Assembly: GCA_029266795.1 (NCBI GenBank)
Contig: JAQSWE010000001.1
Coordinates: forward strand, 1-30,240
Direction of reading: 5' to 3'
Source: Alphaproteobacteria bacterium
GTDB lineage: Bacteria > Pseudomonadota > Alphaproteobacteria > Micavibrionales > UBA2020
Length of the DNA: 30,240 nt
A model generated the notes under the pieces. It was not told where the DNA came from. It worked only from the letters and a program-made list of their open reading frames with translations, and ran no database searches. Positions 9,295-18,000 of the stretch are shown in pieces. A program made the translations under genes and the position numbers. The stretch's first letter is position 1. Each line of letters opens with the position of its first letter.

Positions 9295-10041
9295 TTAAAT
9301 TTTCCCGACCTTCGGCAGCACCGCCGCCCAGTCGATATTTTCATCGACGCAAGTATCGATATTCTGCACGGCCCAGCCCTCGCCTGCGCGGGATACGCGG
9401 CAGAACACGTAATTATATTTGTCCTTGCCGGTGATTTCGTTCTTCAGGTTGTTCATGCCGGTCTTGGAATCGGCAAGGCGGATGAAGGGGCTGTTGAATT
9501 GCGACAGGTCGTATTTGCTGTCGCTTTTCACGACAAAATAAAGATGCTCGTATTCCGGCGGCAGGCCTTTGGTTTCAACATAGACAACCTCGTCGTCATT
9601 GCCGCCCATGCCGCCTTGGTCTTCGCCCGTATGGTAGATTTTCTTGGAAGGGTCGAACAACGCGTCGTTTTCGGTTTCGACCACCGACAGCAGCTTCAAG
9701 CCCCCGTCGAAGATATAGCAGCAGAGGTCGAGGTCATAGGCATCGGAATGCTTGTCGCGCCCCACGCCGTCCTGCTGCTTGCGCAGGCGGCTGGCGAACA
9801 TGTCGAAGGTCACGAGGTTGGCGAAGGACAGGAAGAACACGCGCAGGAATTCAAACGGCGCGTAAAGCGCATGTGCGATGCGCGAGACTGCATTGTCGTC
9901 CGGCCCCTCCGCCAGCTTCACCTTCATCCCCGGCAGCTCCGGCGGGTCCCAGCTCAGGCCGACGAGAAAGCGTTTGGCGCCTTCCTGCGAAATTTTCAGC
10001 TCGGTCAGGTTTCCCTGTTCGGGGCCGGTGACGATGGTCAT
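9295..10041 (-). CDS. TerD-like domain protein, paralogue B
   Basis: 248 residues, with a better-preserved TerD core than its neighbour: FLVGLSWDP at 25-33, YDLDLCCYIFDG at 102-113, IYHTGED at 135-141 and a full acidic NDDEVVYVE at 148-156. It matches the TerD pattern HTGDN...GDDE, whose acidic residues bind calcium in the family. It carries the same kind of insertion between GLSW and DLDL, about 70 residues with a hydrophobic segment near 60-80 (LYAPFEFLRVFFLSFANLV), followed by a basic RLRKQQ. The ATG abuts the gatB stop exactly (TAAATG), and the stop lies 2 nt before paralogue A, implying co-expression with gatCAB. The hydrophobic segment could bind membrane or a partner. Confidence 0.85.
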   Translation of the reverse strand: MTIVTGPEQGNLTELKISQEGAKRFLVGLSWDPPELPGMKVKLAEGPDDNAVSRIAHALYAPFEFLRVFFLSFANLVTFDMFASRLRKQQDGVGRDKHSDAYDLDLCCYIFDGGLKLLSVVETENDALFDPSKKIYHTGEDQGGMGGNDDEVVYVETKGLPPEYEHLYFVVKSDSKYDLSQFNSPFIRLADSKTGMNNLKNEITGKDKYNYVFCRVSRAGEGWAVQNIDTCVDENIDWAAVLPKVGKI

Positions 10042-11496
10042 TTATTCCTCCAGCTTTTTCTTCAGGAGATCGTTGACGATGCCAGGATTGGCCTTGCCGC
10101 CCGATTTCTTGAGCACGGAGCCGACGAAGAACCCGAACAGCTTGTCCTTGCCGCCCTTGTATTCCGCGACCTTGTCAGGGTTTTCGGCCACGACTTCCGC
10201 CACGATTTTTTCAATCGCGCCGGTATCGGTCACCTGTTTCAGCCCTTTTTCCTCGACGATCACGCCGGGGTCTTTGCCGCTGACGAACATCTCGGCGAAG
10301 ACTTCCTTGGCGATGCGGCCGGAAATCGTGTTGTCGGAAATAAGCCCGACCAATGCGCCCAGTTGGGACGCCTTCACGGGGCTTTCACGCAGGGTTTTCT
10401 CGCCCTTGTTGAGTGCGCCCAGCAATTCGGTCGTCAGCCAGTTGGCGACCAGTTTCGCGTCGCGGCCTTCGGCTGCTTTCTCGAAATATTCGGCGCGGTC
10501 TTTTTCCTGTACCAGCACGCTGGCATCCTGCACCGACATGCCGAAATCCTTGATGAAGCGGTGCTTCTTCGCATCCGGCAGTTCGGGCATCGTTTTGCGG
10601 ATGTCGTCGATGAAATCATTCGCAACCGTCAGCGGAAGCAGGTCCGGATCGGGGAAGTAGCGGTAATCATGCGCGTCTTCCTTCGACCGCATGGAGCGGG
10701 TCGTGCCTTGTTTCGTATCAAACAGGCGCGTTTCCTGCACGATCTTGCCGCCGCTTTCGATCACTTCGATCTGGCGACGTGCTTCGTACTCGATCGCCTG
10801 CTGCACGAAACGGACGGAGTTGACGTTCTTGATCTCGCAGCGCGTGCCGAGTTCGGCGCCGAATTTGCGCACCGAGACGTTGACGTCGCAGCGCATCGAG
10901 CCTTCATCCATGTTGCCGTCGCAGGTGCCGAGATAGCGCACGATGGCGCGCAGCTTCGTCACATAGGCGCCCGCTTCTTCGGGGCTGCGCATATCGGGCT
11001 TGGAGACTATTTCCATCAGCGGGTTGCCGCTGCGGTTCAGGTCGACATAGCTTTTCTGCGGGTGTTGGTCATGCAGCGATTTCCCGGCATCCTGTTCCAG
11101 ATGCAGGCGCTCGATGCCAATCACCTTCACCGTGCCGTCGGCCAGATCGATTTCAATCTCGCCATTACCCACGATGGGGTGCTGGTACTGTGAAATCTGG
11201 TAGCCCTGCGGCAGGTCGGGATAGAAATAGTTTTTGCGCTCGAATACCGACACGTTGTTGATGACGGCGTTGAGGCCAAGGCCGGTCAACACCGCCTTGG
11301 TCACGCATTCCTTGTTGATGACGGGCAGCATGCCGGGCATCCCTGCGTCGATCGGGCTGACCTGGCTGTTGGGGGCCGCGCCGAAATCGGCGCTTGCTCC
11401 CGAAAACAGTTTCGATTTCGTCAGAACCTGCGCGTGGACTTCCAGACCGATCACGGTTTCCCAGTCGCCTGTTTCGCCTTTGAGAATATAAGTCAT
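10042..11496 (-). CDS. gatB: Aspartyl/glutamyl-tRNA(Asn/Gln) amidotransferase subunit B
   Basis: 484 residues, the usual length. GatB binds misacylated Glu-tRNA(Gln) or Asp-tRNA(Asn) and phosphorylates the side chain before ammonia from GatA converts it to the amide. The N-terminal signature is clear (ETVIGLEVHAQVLTKSKLFSG), followed by DLPQGYQISQYQ, the cradle-domain SYVDLNRSGNPLMEIV and the C-terminal YqeY-like tail ending in GIVNDLLKKKLEE. It lies 12 nt after gatA and abuts a TerD-like gene on the other side. Confidence 0.98.
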   Translation of the reverse strand: MTYILKGETGDWETVIGLEVHAQVLTKSKLFSGASADFGAAPNSQVSPIDAGMPGMLPVINKECVTKAVLTGLGLNAVINNVSVFERKNYFYPDLPQGYQISQYQHPIVGNGEIEIDLADGTVKVIGIERLHLEQDAGKSLHDQHPQKSYVDLNRSGNPLMEIVSKPDMRSPEEAGAYVTKLRAIVRYLGTCDGNMDEGSMRCDVNVSVRKFGAELGTRCEIKNVNSVRFVQQAIEYEARRQIEVIESGGKIVQETRLFDTKQGTTRSMRSKEDAHDYRYFPDPDLLPLTVANDFIDDIRKTMPELPDAKKHRFIKDFGMSVQDASVLVQEKDRAEYFEKAAEGRDAKLVANWLTTELLGALNKGEKTLRESPVKASQLGALVGLISDNTISGRIAKEVFAEMFVSGKDPGVIVEEKGLKQVTDTGAIEKIVAEVVAENPDKVAEYKGGKDKLFGFFVGSVLKKSGGKANPGIVNDLLKKKLEE

Positions 11497-11508
11497 GTTC
11501 GTTTCCCC

Positions 11509-12990
11509 TTACGCGGCTTTGACAAAATTGGACGGCACGGCGGTGAATTGCGCCGCATCCTCCAGCGTCTGCGACACGCGGAACATCGTTTCTTCATCGA
11601 ACGGCTTGCCCAGCAATTGCAGGCCGAGCGGCAGCCCGTCGGCACTCAAACCCACCGGAATCGACATGCCGGGCATGCCCGCCATGGATGCCGGAATGGT
11701 GAAGATGTCGTTCAGGTACATCGTGACCGGATCTTGCGTGTTTTCGCCAATCGCGAAAGCGGGCGTCGGCGCGGTCGGCGTCAGCAGCACATCGCACTTT
11801 TGATAGGCGTTGACGAAATCCTGCCAGATCAGTTTGCGCACCTTGCGCGCCTTGTTGTAATAGGCGTCGTAATAGCCTGCCGACAGCACGTAAGTGCCGA
11901 TCAGGATGCGGCGGCGCACTTCCTTGCCGAAACCGGCGGCGCGGGTTTTTTCATAGGTGTCGATCAGGTTGTCGCCCTCGACGCGCTTGCCGAAACGCAC
12001 GCCGTCATATCGCGCAAGGTTCGACGAGCATTCGGCGGGTGCGATCACGTAATAGGTCTGCAGCGCGTAAGCCGTGTGCGGCAGGGAGACGCTGACGATT
12101 TCCGCGCCGGCGTCCTTCAGCATCTGCACGCCCTTGTCCCACATTTCGAGGATTTCGGGGTTGGTGCCGTCGATGCGGTATTCCTTCGGCACGCCGACCT
12201 TCAGGCCTTTAACGCCCGCTTTCAGCTGCGCGGTGTAATCAGGCACAGGGCGGTTGACGGAGGTGGAATCTTTCGGATCCCAGCCCGCCATGGATTTCAG
12301 CAGCAGCGCGCAGTCTTCGGTATTGCGCGCAAACGGCCCCGCCTGATCAAGCGACGATGCAAACGCGACGATGCCGAAGCGGGAGCAGCGGCCGTAGGTC
12401 GGCTTGATGCCGGTGATGCCGCAGAACGCCGCAGGCTGGCGGATCGATCCGCCCGTATCGGTGCCGGTTGCGCCCATCGCGATGCGCGCGGAAACCGCCG
12501 CAGCAGAACCGCCGGAAGAACCGCCGGGGACGAGGTCTTTATTGTCGCCTTTGCGTTTCCACGGGTTGATGACGTTACCATAGCCCGACGTGGTGTTGGA
12601 CGATCCCATCGCGAATTCGTCAAGGTTCGCCTTGCCGAGCGTGATGGTGCCATCCTTTTTCAGGTTGCCGGAAACGGTCGATTCATACGGAGGTTTAAAT
12701 CCCTCGAGAATGCGGCTTGCCGCAGTCGTCTGCACGCCTTCGGTGCAGAACAAATCCTTCATGGCAATCGGAATGCCATCCAGCGGCAGGGCGACGCCCT
12801 TCGCATAGCGTTCATCCGCAGCCTTGGCCTGTTCGCGGGCGGTATCGAAGGTTTCGGTGATGTAGCAGTTCAGGTGGCGCGCCGCTTCGGATGCCTTGAT
12901 ATGCGCATCCACCAGCTCGACCGCCGTGAATTCTTTTTTCTTGAGCCCCGCGAGTGCAGAGGCAATCGTATGGTTCGTAAGGTTTGTCAT
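11509..12990 (-). CDS. gatA: Aspartyl/glutamyl-tRNA(Asn/Gln) amidotransferase subunit A
   Basis: 493 residues. GatA is the glutaminase of the transamidation complex and belongs to the amidase-signature family. The Ser-cisSer-Lys triad is visible: Lys in IAMKDLFCTEG, cis-Ser in PGGSSGGSAAA, and the nucleophile Ser in GTDTGGSIRQPA. It starts 6 nt after gatC and is followed 12 nt later by gatB, in the standard gatCAB order. Its presence shows the organism makes Gln-tRNA and/or Asn-tRNA indirectly. Confidence 0.98.
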   Translation of the reverse strand: MTNLTNHTIASALAGLKKKEFTAVELVDAHIKASEAARHLNCYITETFDTAREQAKAADERYAKGVALPLDGIPIAMKDLFCTEGVQTTAASRILEGFKPPYESTVSGNLKKDGTITLGKANLDEFAMGSSNTTSGYGNVINPWKRKGDNKDLVPGGSSGGSAAAVSARIAMGATGTDTGGSIRQPAAFCGITGIKPTYGRCSRFGIVAFASSLDQAGPFARNTEDCALLLKSMAGWDPKDSTSVNRPVPDYTAQLKAGVKGLKVGVPKEYRIDGTNPEILEMWDKGVQMLKDAGAEIVSVSLPHTAYALQTYYVIAPAECSSNLARYDGVRFGKRVEGDNLIDTYEKTRAAGFGKEVRRRILIGTYVLSAGYYDAYYNKARKVRKLIWQDFVNAYQKCDVLLTPTAPTPAFAIGENTQDPVTMYLNDIFTIPASMAGMPGMSIPVGLSADGLPLGLQLLGKPFDEETMFRVSQTLEDAAQFTAVPSNFVKAA

Positions 12991-12996
12991 GTCTGT

Positions 12997-13284
12997 TTAT
13001 TCCACCACTTTCGGGACGACGAAAAATCCTGCGGCCTGTTCCGGCGCATTGATGAGGATTTTTTCCTGGATCGCGCCGTCGGTCACGACGTCTTCGCGCT
13101 CGAACAGCTGCATCTGCACGACGGAGGTCAGGGGCTCGACGCCGTCCGTATTGACCTTGTCGAGTTCCGCGATCATCGTCAGAATGCTGGAGAGTTCCTT
13201 GGTCAGGACTTCTTTTTCGTCCTCGGTCACCTTGATCCGCGCGAGGCGCGCGATTTTCGTGACCGTGTTTTTATCGATAGACAT
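12997..13284 (-). CDS. gatC: Aspartyl/glutamyl-tRNA(Asn/Gln) amidotransferase subunit C
   Basis: 95 residues, normal for GatC, the small belt-like subunit that stabilises GatA on GatB. The sequence follows the family: an N-terminal VTKIARLARIKVTEDE helix, a central ILTMIAELDKV, then the VEPLTSV turn and an FFVVPKVVE end. ATG at 13284 is chosen over GTG at 13287; AAGGA about 8 nt upstream supports it. It is the first gene of the long minus-strand run. Confidence 0.96.
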   Translation of the reverse strand: MSIDKNTVTKIARLARIKVTEDEKEVLTKELSSILTMIAELDKVNTDGVEPLTSVVQMQLFEREDVVTDGAIQEKILINAPEQAAGFFVVPKVVE

Positions 13285-13326
13285 CACACCGTTCCTTATT
13301 TAAATAATATCGTTAAAGAAATTAGC
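13285..13326. promoter_or_regulatory. 42-bp divergent promoter region, gatC / ruvX
   Basis: This short AT-rich gap is the only space between the divergent gatC and ruvX starts. TTATTTAAATAATAT at about 13297-13311 can offer -10-like hexamers on both strands, so the two promoters must overlap each other or the flanking coding sequence. The AAGGA for gatC is on the minus strand of this gap. Confidence 0.5.
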
Positions 13327-13818
13327 ATGCCCCTTGTATCAATTAAAGAACTGAGACTCCTGCTGCCGCCCAAATCGCGGCTGCTCGGCATGGATCACAG
13401 CCCCAAAATGCTGGGGCTGGCGCTGTCGAACCCCGACCTGACCATCGCGACGCCGCACAAGACGCTGGATAGCGGCAGGTTTACGGAAAATGTGAAGGCG
13501 CTCGCCCCGCTCTGCCGCGAATATAATGTGGCCGGCTTTGTGATCGGCCTTCCCATAAATATGGCCGGCGAGGAGAACAAGCGGTCGGAATCGGTCCGCA
13601 GCTTCGCCGGCAACCTGCTGCGCGCTAAGGTTGATCTCGGCTTTGACCCCTTGATCGCCTTCATGGACGAACGCCTGACGACCTTCGCCGCCGAAGATTT
13701 CATGGACGAGCACGGCCTCAGCCATAAACAGAAAAAACAAAACGTCGACCGTATGGCCGCCGCCTATATCCTTCAGGCCGCGCTCGACATCATGCAAAAG
13801 GAAAAAAACAATGGCTGA
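13327..13818 (+). CDS. ruvX: Putative pre-16S rRNA nuclease / Holliday junction resolvase-like (YqgF family)
   Basis: 163 residues, slightly longer than many RuvX/YqgF proteins. It is an RNase H-like nuclease implicated in maturing the 5' end of 16S rRNA. Family motifs are present: an opening LLGMDHSPKMLGLALSN strand-loop (family form resembles LGLDxGxKRIGVAxSD), VIGLPINMAGEE, MDERLTT and VDRMAAAYILQ, with their acidic residues. The His-Ser-Pro replacing the usual small residues after the first Asp is odd. The frame is open far upstream across gatCA, but real homology begins at ATG 13327. Its end overlaps folB by 8 nt. Confidence 0.93.
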   Translation: MPLVSIKELRLLLPPKSRLLGMDHSPKMLGLALSNPDLTIATPHKTLDSGRFTENVKALAPLCREYNVAGFVIGLPINMAGEENKRSESVRSFAGNLLRAKVDLGFDPLIAFMDERLTTFAAEDFMDEHGLSHKQKKQNVDRMAAAYILQAALDIMQKEKNNG

Positions 13819-14194
13819 CAGCTGCACCATCTTCGCCCGCGACCTCGAGATCATGGCCCGCGTCGGCATCTTCCCGCAGGAGAAAAAAGCCCCGCAGCAT
13901 TTGATCGTGAATGTCGACATCACGTTTAAACGCACGCGCCGCAAGGGCAAAATCGAAACCATCAAGGACATTATCTCTTACGGCGATGCCGTGACGATTG
14001 TGAAGGAAGTGGCGGCAGTCCAGCACTGGGATTTGCTCGAAACCTTCGGCGACGAGATCCTCGACCGCATTTTCAAGGACAAGCGCGTGGTCGCAGCCGA
14101 AGTGACGATTGAAAAAACCAAGCCCTTCTCGCCCGTGAAGGGGCATATGAAAGGCGTGAATACCCTGGGCGTAACGCTGGTGAGGTCGCGCTAG
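13811..14194 (+). CDS. folB: Dihydroneopterin aldolase
   Basis: 127 residues, typical for FolB, which splits 7,8-dihydroneopterin to 6-hydroxymethyl-dihydropterin and glycolaldehyde in folate synthesis. Family features are visible: IFARDLEIMARVGIFPQEK at the N-terminus (glutamate-containing pterin pocket loop), the central VNVDITFK strand, ISYGDAV and ETFGDEILDRIF, and AEVTIEKTKPF near the end. AAAGGA precedes the ATG, which overlaps the last codons of ruvX, so the two genes are coupled. It ends tail to tail with the dehydrogenase gene; both stops lie in the same CTAG. Confidence 0.93.
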   Translation: MADSCTIFARDLEIMARVGIFPQEKKAPQHLIVNVDITFKRTRRKGKIETIKDIISYGDAVTIVKEVAAVQHWDLLETFGDEILDRIFKDKRVVAAEVTIEKTKPFSPVKGHMKGVNTLGVTLVRSR

Positions 14195-15060
14195 TTCTTC
14201 TTCAGTACTTTGAAGATCGCCGATGAATCCAGTTCGCCATCGCCGTTCTTGATGACGGCGTCTAGGTTGAGCGTGGCAAGCGTCGCGGCGGGAAGCGCGA
14301 CGCCGGCTTTTGCCGCCGTGTCCATCACGATACCCATATCCTTGCGATGCAGATGCGCCTTGAAGCCGGGGGCGTAGTTATTGGTCAGCATGCGGTTGCC
14401 GTGAACGTCGAGAACCTTCGACGCCGCAAAACCGCCGAGCAGCGCTTCGCGCACCTTCGCGCCATCGACGCCGCATTTTTCGGCGAGCAGCATGGCCTCC
14501 GCCACCGCCTCGATGCTGACCGCGATCACGATCTGGTTGCAGGCCTTCGCCACCTGCCCCGCGCCGTGGTCGCCGACATGCACGATATTCTTGCCCATTT
14601 TCTCGAAATAAGGTTTCACGCGCGCGAAAACATCCGGCTTGCCGCCGCACATGACCGACAGCGTCCCCGCAATCGCGCCCGTTTCCCCGCCAGATACCGG
14701 CGCATCCAGCATGGCGACATTTTTCGCGGCCAGTTTTTTGGCAAAATCACGCGTCGCATCGGGCGATATCGTCGACATATCGACCACGACCGAGCCCGCT
14801 TTCGCGCCCTCGATAATCCCGCCCGCGCCGAAAATCACATGCTCCACATCCGGCGTGTCGGAGACGCAGGTGAAAATGATATCGGCGTTTTCGGCAACTT
14901 CTTTCGGGGACGCGCAGACCCTCGCGCCTTCTGCTTTCAAGGCGTCGCCGCGCGCGGTCGTACGGTTATAAACCGCGACGTCAAAACCTGCACGCCGCAA
15001 GTTGAGGGCCATCGGCAGGCCCATGATGCCAAGGCCGACGAAACCGAGTTTTTCTGACAT
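14191..15060 (-). CDS. 3-hydroxyisobutyrate dehydrogenase-family oxidoreductase (tartronate semialdehyde reductase-like)
   Basis: 289 residues, the usual size for beta-hydroxyacid dehydrogenases. The N-terminal Rossmann motif is FVGLGIMGLPMALNL, followed by the Arg of YNRTTAR, which favours NADP. Substrate and catalytic motifs are DAPVSGGETGA and GAGQVAKACNQ with the catalytic Lys, and HRKDMGI near the end. 2-hydroxy-3-oxopropionate reductase (GarR/GlxR) and 3-hydroxyisobutyrate dehydrogenase (MmsB) are both possible; sequence alone does not separate them here. It lies 19 nt downstream of addA on the same strand, so it may be read from that transcript. Confidence 0.93.
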   Translation of the reverse strand: MSEKLGFVGLGIMGLPMALNLRRAGFDVAVYNRTTARGDALKAEGARVCASPKEVAENADIIFTCVSDTPDVEHVIFGAGGIIEGAKAGSVVVDMSTISPDATRDFAKKLAAKNVAMLDAPVSGGETGAIAGTLSVMCGGKPDVFARVKPYFEKMGKNIVHVGDHGAGQVAKACNQIVIAVSIEAVAEAMLLAEKCGVDGAKVREALLGGFAASKVLDVHGNRMLTNNYAPGFKAHLHRKDMGIVMDTAAKAGVALPAATLATLNLDAVIKNGDGELDSSAIFKVLKKN

Positions 15061-15079
15061 GATTATTCTCCGGCGGGTT

Positions 15080-18000
15080 TTAGGGCTTCGGCCCTTTGAT
15101 ATCCGGCTTCTTGTACGGCTTCAGGCCCATTTTATCAAGCGCGCCGTCGAGGGTTTTGGCATCGAGCGGCACCAGTTTTGCGCTGCGGGTATAGAGCAGC
15201 GCGGCCTTGATTTCCTTATCGGGGTAAATCTGCTGCAGGGCCAAACGATACGCGGCCATCTGCATCACATATTTTTCCGACACATCGCTCGCGTTTTTCG
15301 GCGGCTTCACGCTGTTCTTGAAGTCGATGACGATGACTTGCTTGTCATCTACCACAAGGCGGTCGATCTGGCCGGACATCATCTGTTTCTGGCCGTCTTT
15401 GTCGAACAATCCGGTCAGCGAGACTTCCGCGCGCGAATTGGGGCCGAACAGCGCGCCGAATTCGGGGTCGTTCAAAATCTTCATCACTTCTTTGGCGGCG
15501 GCGTCCTGGTCCTTCGCGGTCAGGCCATGCACGGGCTTGCCGAGGTATTTGCGGGCTGCGGCGTCGCGTTCTTCCGCCGGCAATGCGGGCAGGAATTCGA
15601 ACAGTTCATGCACCACCGTGCCAAGGCGGCGGTGATAGGTTTCACGCTCCGCCTCCAGCGGAGACGGCGCGGCGTAATCGTCGTTGCTGGCCTTGTATTC
15701 CGACGGGCGGAATTTTTTCACGGGCGCATCCGCCGTTTTCGGCGCATGGCGCGCCCAGATGGGGATGCCGACCGGCTTCGCCTTGCCGAGCGGCTTCAAG
15801 CCGTCGGGCTGCGGCTTCGCGGTCTGTTTCACGCCGAAACGCAAAATGGTCTGGCCGTCATCCAGCACGGGTTCGCCATTGACGGCGGCGGGCACGGGCG
15901 CGGCGGCTTTATCAAATTCAGGTGACACAGATTTGTTATCATTCGCGGCGGGCGGCACGGCAGGCTTGATGACCTGCACATCGTCTTTCAGGTTCTGCGC
16001 GATGCCTTTGCGGATCAGCGAATACCAGCTTTTTTCTGAATCGCGTTCGGAATTCTGGTGGCCATAGACATACAAACGGTCGGCGGCGCGCGTCATGGCG
16101 ACATACATCAACCGGCGGAATTCGCGGTCGCGTTCCAGCTCCGCCTTTTCGCGTTCATGCGCGAATGCCTTGCTTTCGAGGTCGGAGCGCGGCACCCACA
16201 GCGGCACATCGCGTTCTTCATCCGGCCACAGGAAGCGCGGGCGGGCGCGGTTGTTGTCTTCGGGCAGGCCGGTCGTATCCGGCAAAATCACGATCGGCGA
16301 TTCAAGACCCTTCGCGCCATGCACGGTCATGATATGCACGCGCGGGGATTCGGGGTTGAGGTTGATCTCGCGCTTCACTTCCGCTTCACCGGCATCGAGC
16401 CATGCGAGGAAGCCTTGCAGCGTGGGCGTATGTATTTTCTCGTAACGCTCAACCGCGTTGAGGAATTCCACCAACGGGTCTTCCGCTTCGAAGCCCAAGC
16501 GCCCGAACATCGCGTTCAGCCCCGATTTGTGGTTGCCGGGCGCGGGGTTCATGAGGATGGAGGAATAGAATTCGTAAGGCCGCTCGCTGTTCAGCTTGCC
16601 CTGCAGGCCCGACAGATATTCGAACACTTCGCGATACGGCTTCGCGGCGGCATCCCTGCCCTTGCTGCGCTTTTCCAGCGCATCCCACAGCGTGCCGGGA
16701 CGGTTGACGGCGAGGTCTTCCAGTTGCTGGTCGTTCAATCCCAACAGCGGCGATTTCAGCAGCGATGCCAGTTTATAATCGTCTTTCGGGAACAGCAAAA
16801 CTTCGCCAAGCGCGACCAAATCCATCACCGCAATCTGCTCGCGCAAGGACATGCGGTCGGCACCCGCCACCGGAATGTCGCGTTTTTTCAGCGCGCGCAC
16901 CATTTCATCGACAAAGCCCGAGCGGCGGCGCACGAGGATGAGAATATCGGCGGGGTTGATCGGGCGTTTGCGCGATTCCAGTTCTTCACCGCTGTCGAGC
17001 CAACCCTTGATCTGGTCGGCAATTTTGTCCGCCATCTGGGCCGAGGTGTCATTGCCCGGTTCCATCTGCAGCGGCAGCGACCACGGCTTGGCAGGTTCCT
17101 GTTCGGTCGGGCGCAAAATCGGATGCACCTCCACCACGCCCGCCTGCCCTTTGCGGAACGGCGTGTGGTGGACCTGTTTTTCTTCGTCCGCGCCCTTGAA
17201 GAACAGGCCGTCCGATGCTTCGGGGTTTGCGAACACGGCATCGACCGCTTGCGTCACGGCGGGACTGGAGCGGAACGCGATTTCCATTTCGACTTCGCGC
17301 CATTTGCCGCCCGACTGCTTCACGAGGTCGGCGAAGATTTTCTTGTTTGTCGCAAATTCTTTGGGATCGGCGCGCTGGAAACTGAAGATCGACTGCTTCT
17401 CATCGCCGACGACGAAAATGGTGTTGTCTTTCGACTGCGTGCGCGCGGGGTTCGTGAAGAATTCGCGCGCGATGGACGTCACCAAATTCCACTGGTCGGG
17501 GTTGGTGTCCTGCGCTTCGTCCACCAGAATATGCTTGATGTTGCCGGGCAGCTTTTGCAACACCCAGCCCGCCGCATCGGTCTTGTTCATCATCTGGTTG
17601 GCATGGTGGACGAGATCGTCGTAATCGAGCAGGTTGAGGCTGCGTTTCTTCTCGGTATATTTTTCCAGTATCGCGCCGGTCAGGCGCAGGATGGATTCCG
17701 TGCCGCGCGCGACGTTCATGGTCGCAATCGACTCAATCCCCTGCATCAGGCGCATGGCCTCGCGCTCCATCGCGTCCTGCGCGGCGGATGTCGCCTTGGT
17801 CGTCAGGCGCTTGCGGGGTTCTTTTTCCTTCGTCAGGAAAACGCTGACATAGTCGTAGAACAATTCGTTGCGCTGTTCGGGGTGCAGGATCCACGCCTTG
17901 ATCATCTTCGCTTTTTCAAGGTCGCTGGCCGTGCCGCCCGCCAGAATATCTGCCGCATCCTTCAGCGCCTTGATATCGGGCGCGTTGCCGTTCAACCCCA

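Noticed and set aside
9499..11193. 564-codon open frame on the plus strand
   Set aside because: It lies antisense to gatB and a TerD-like gene, with the same Phe/His/Arg-rich composition and no motif.
11434..13326. Long in-frame extension upstream of ruvX
   Set aside because: This part is antisense to gatA and gatC and lacks similarity to anything. Family similarity starts at ATG 13327.
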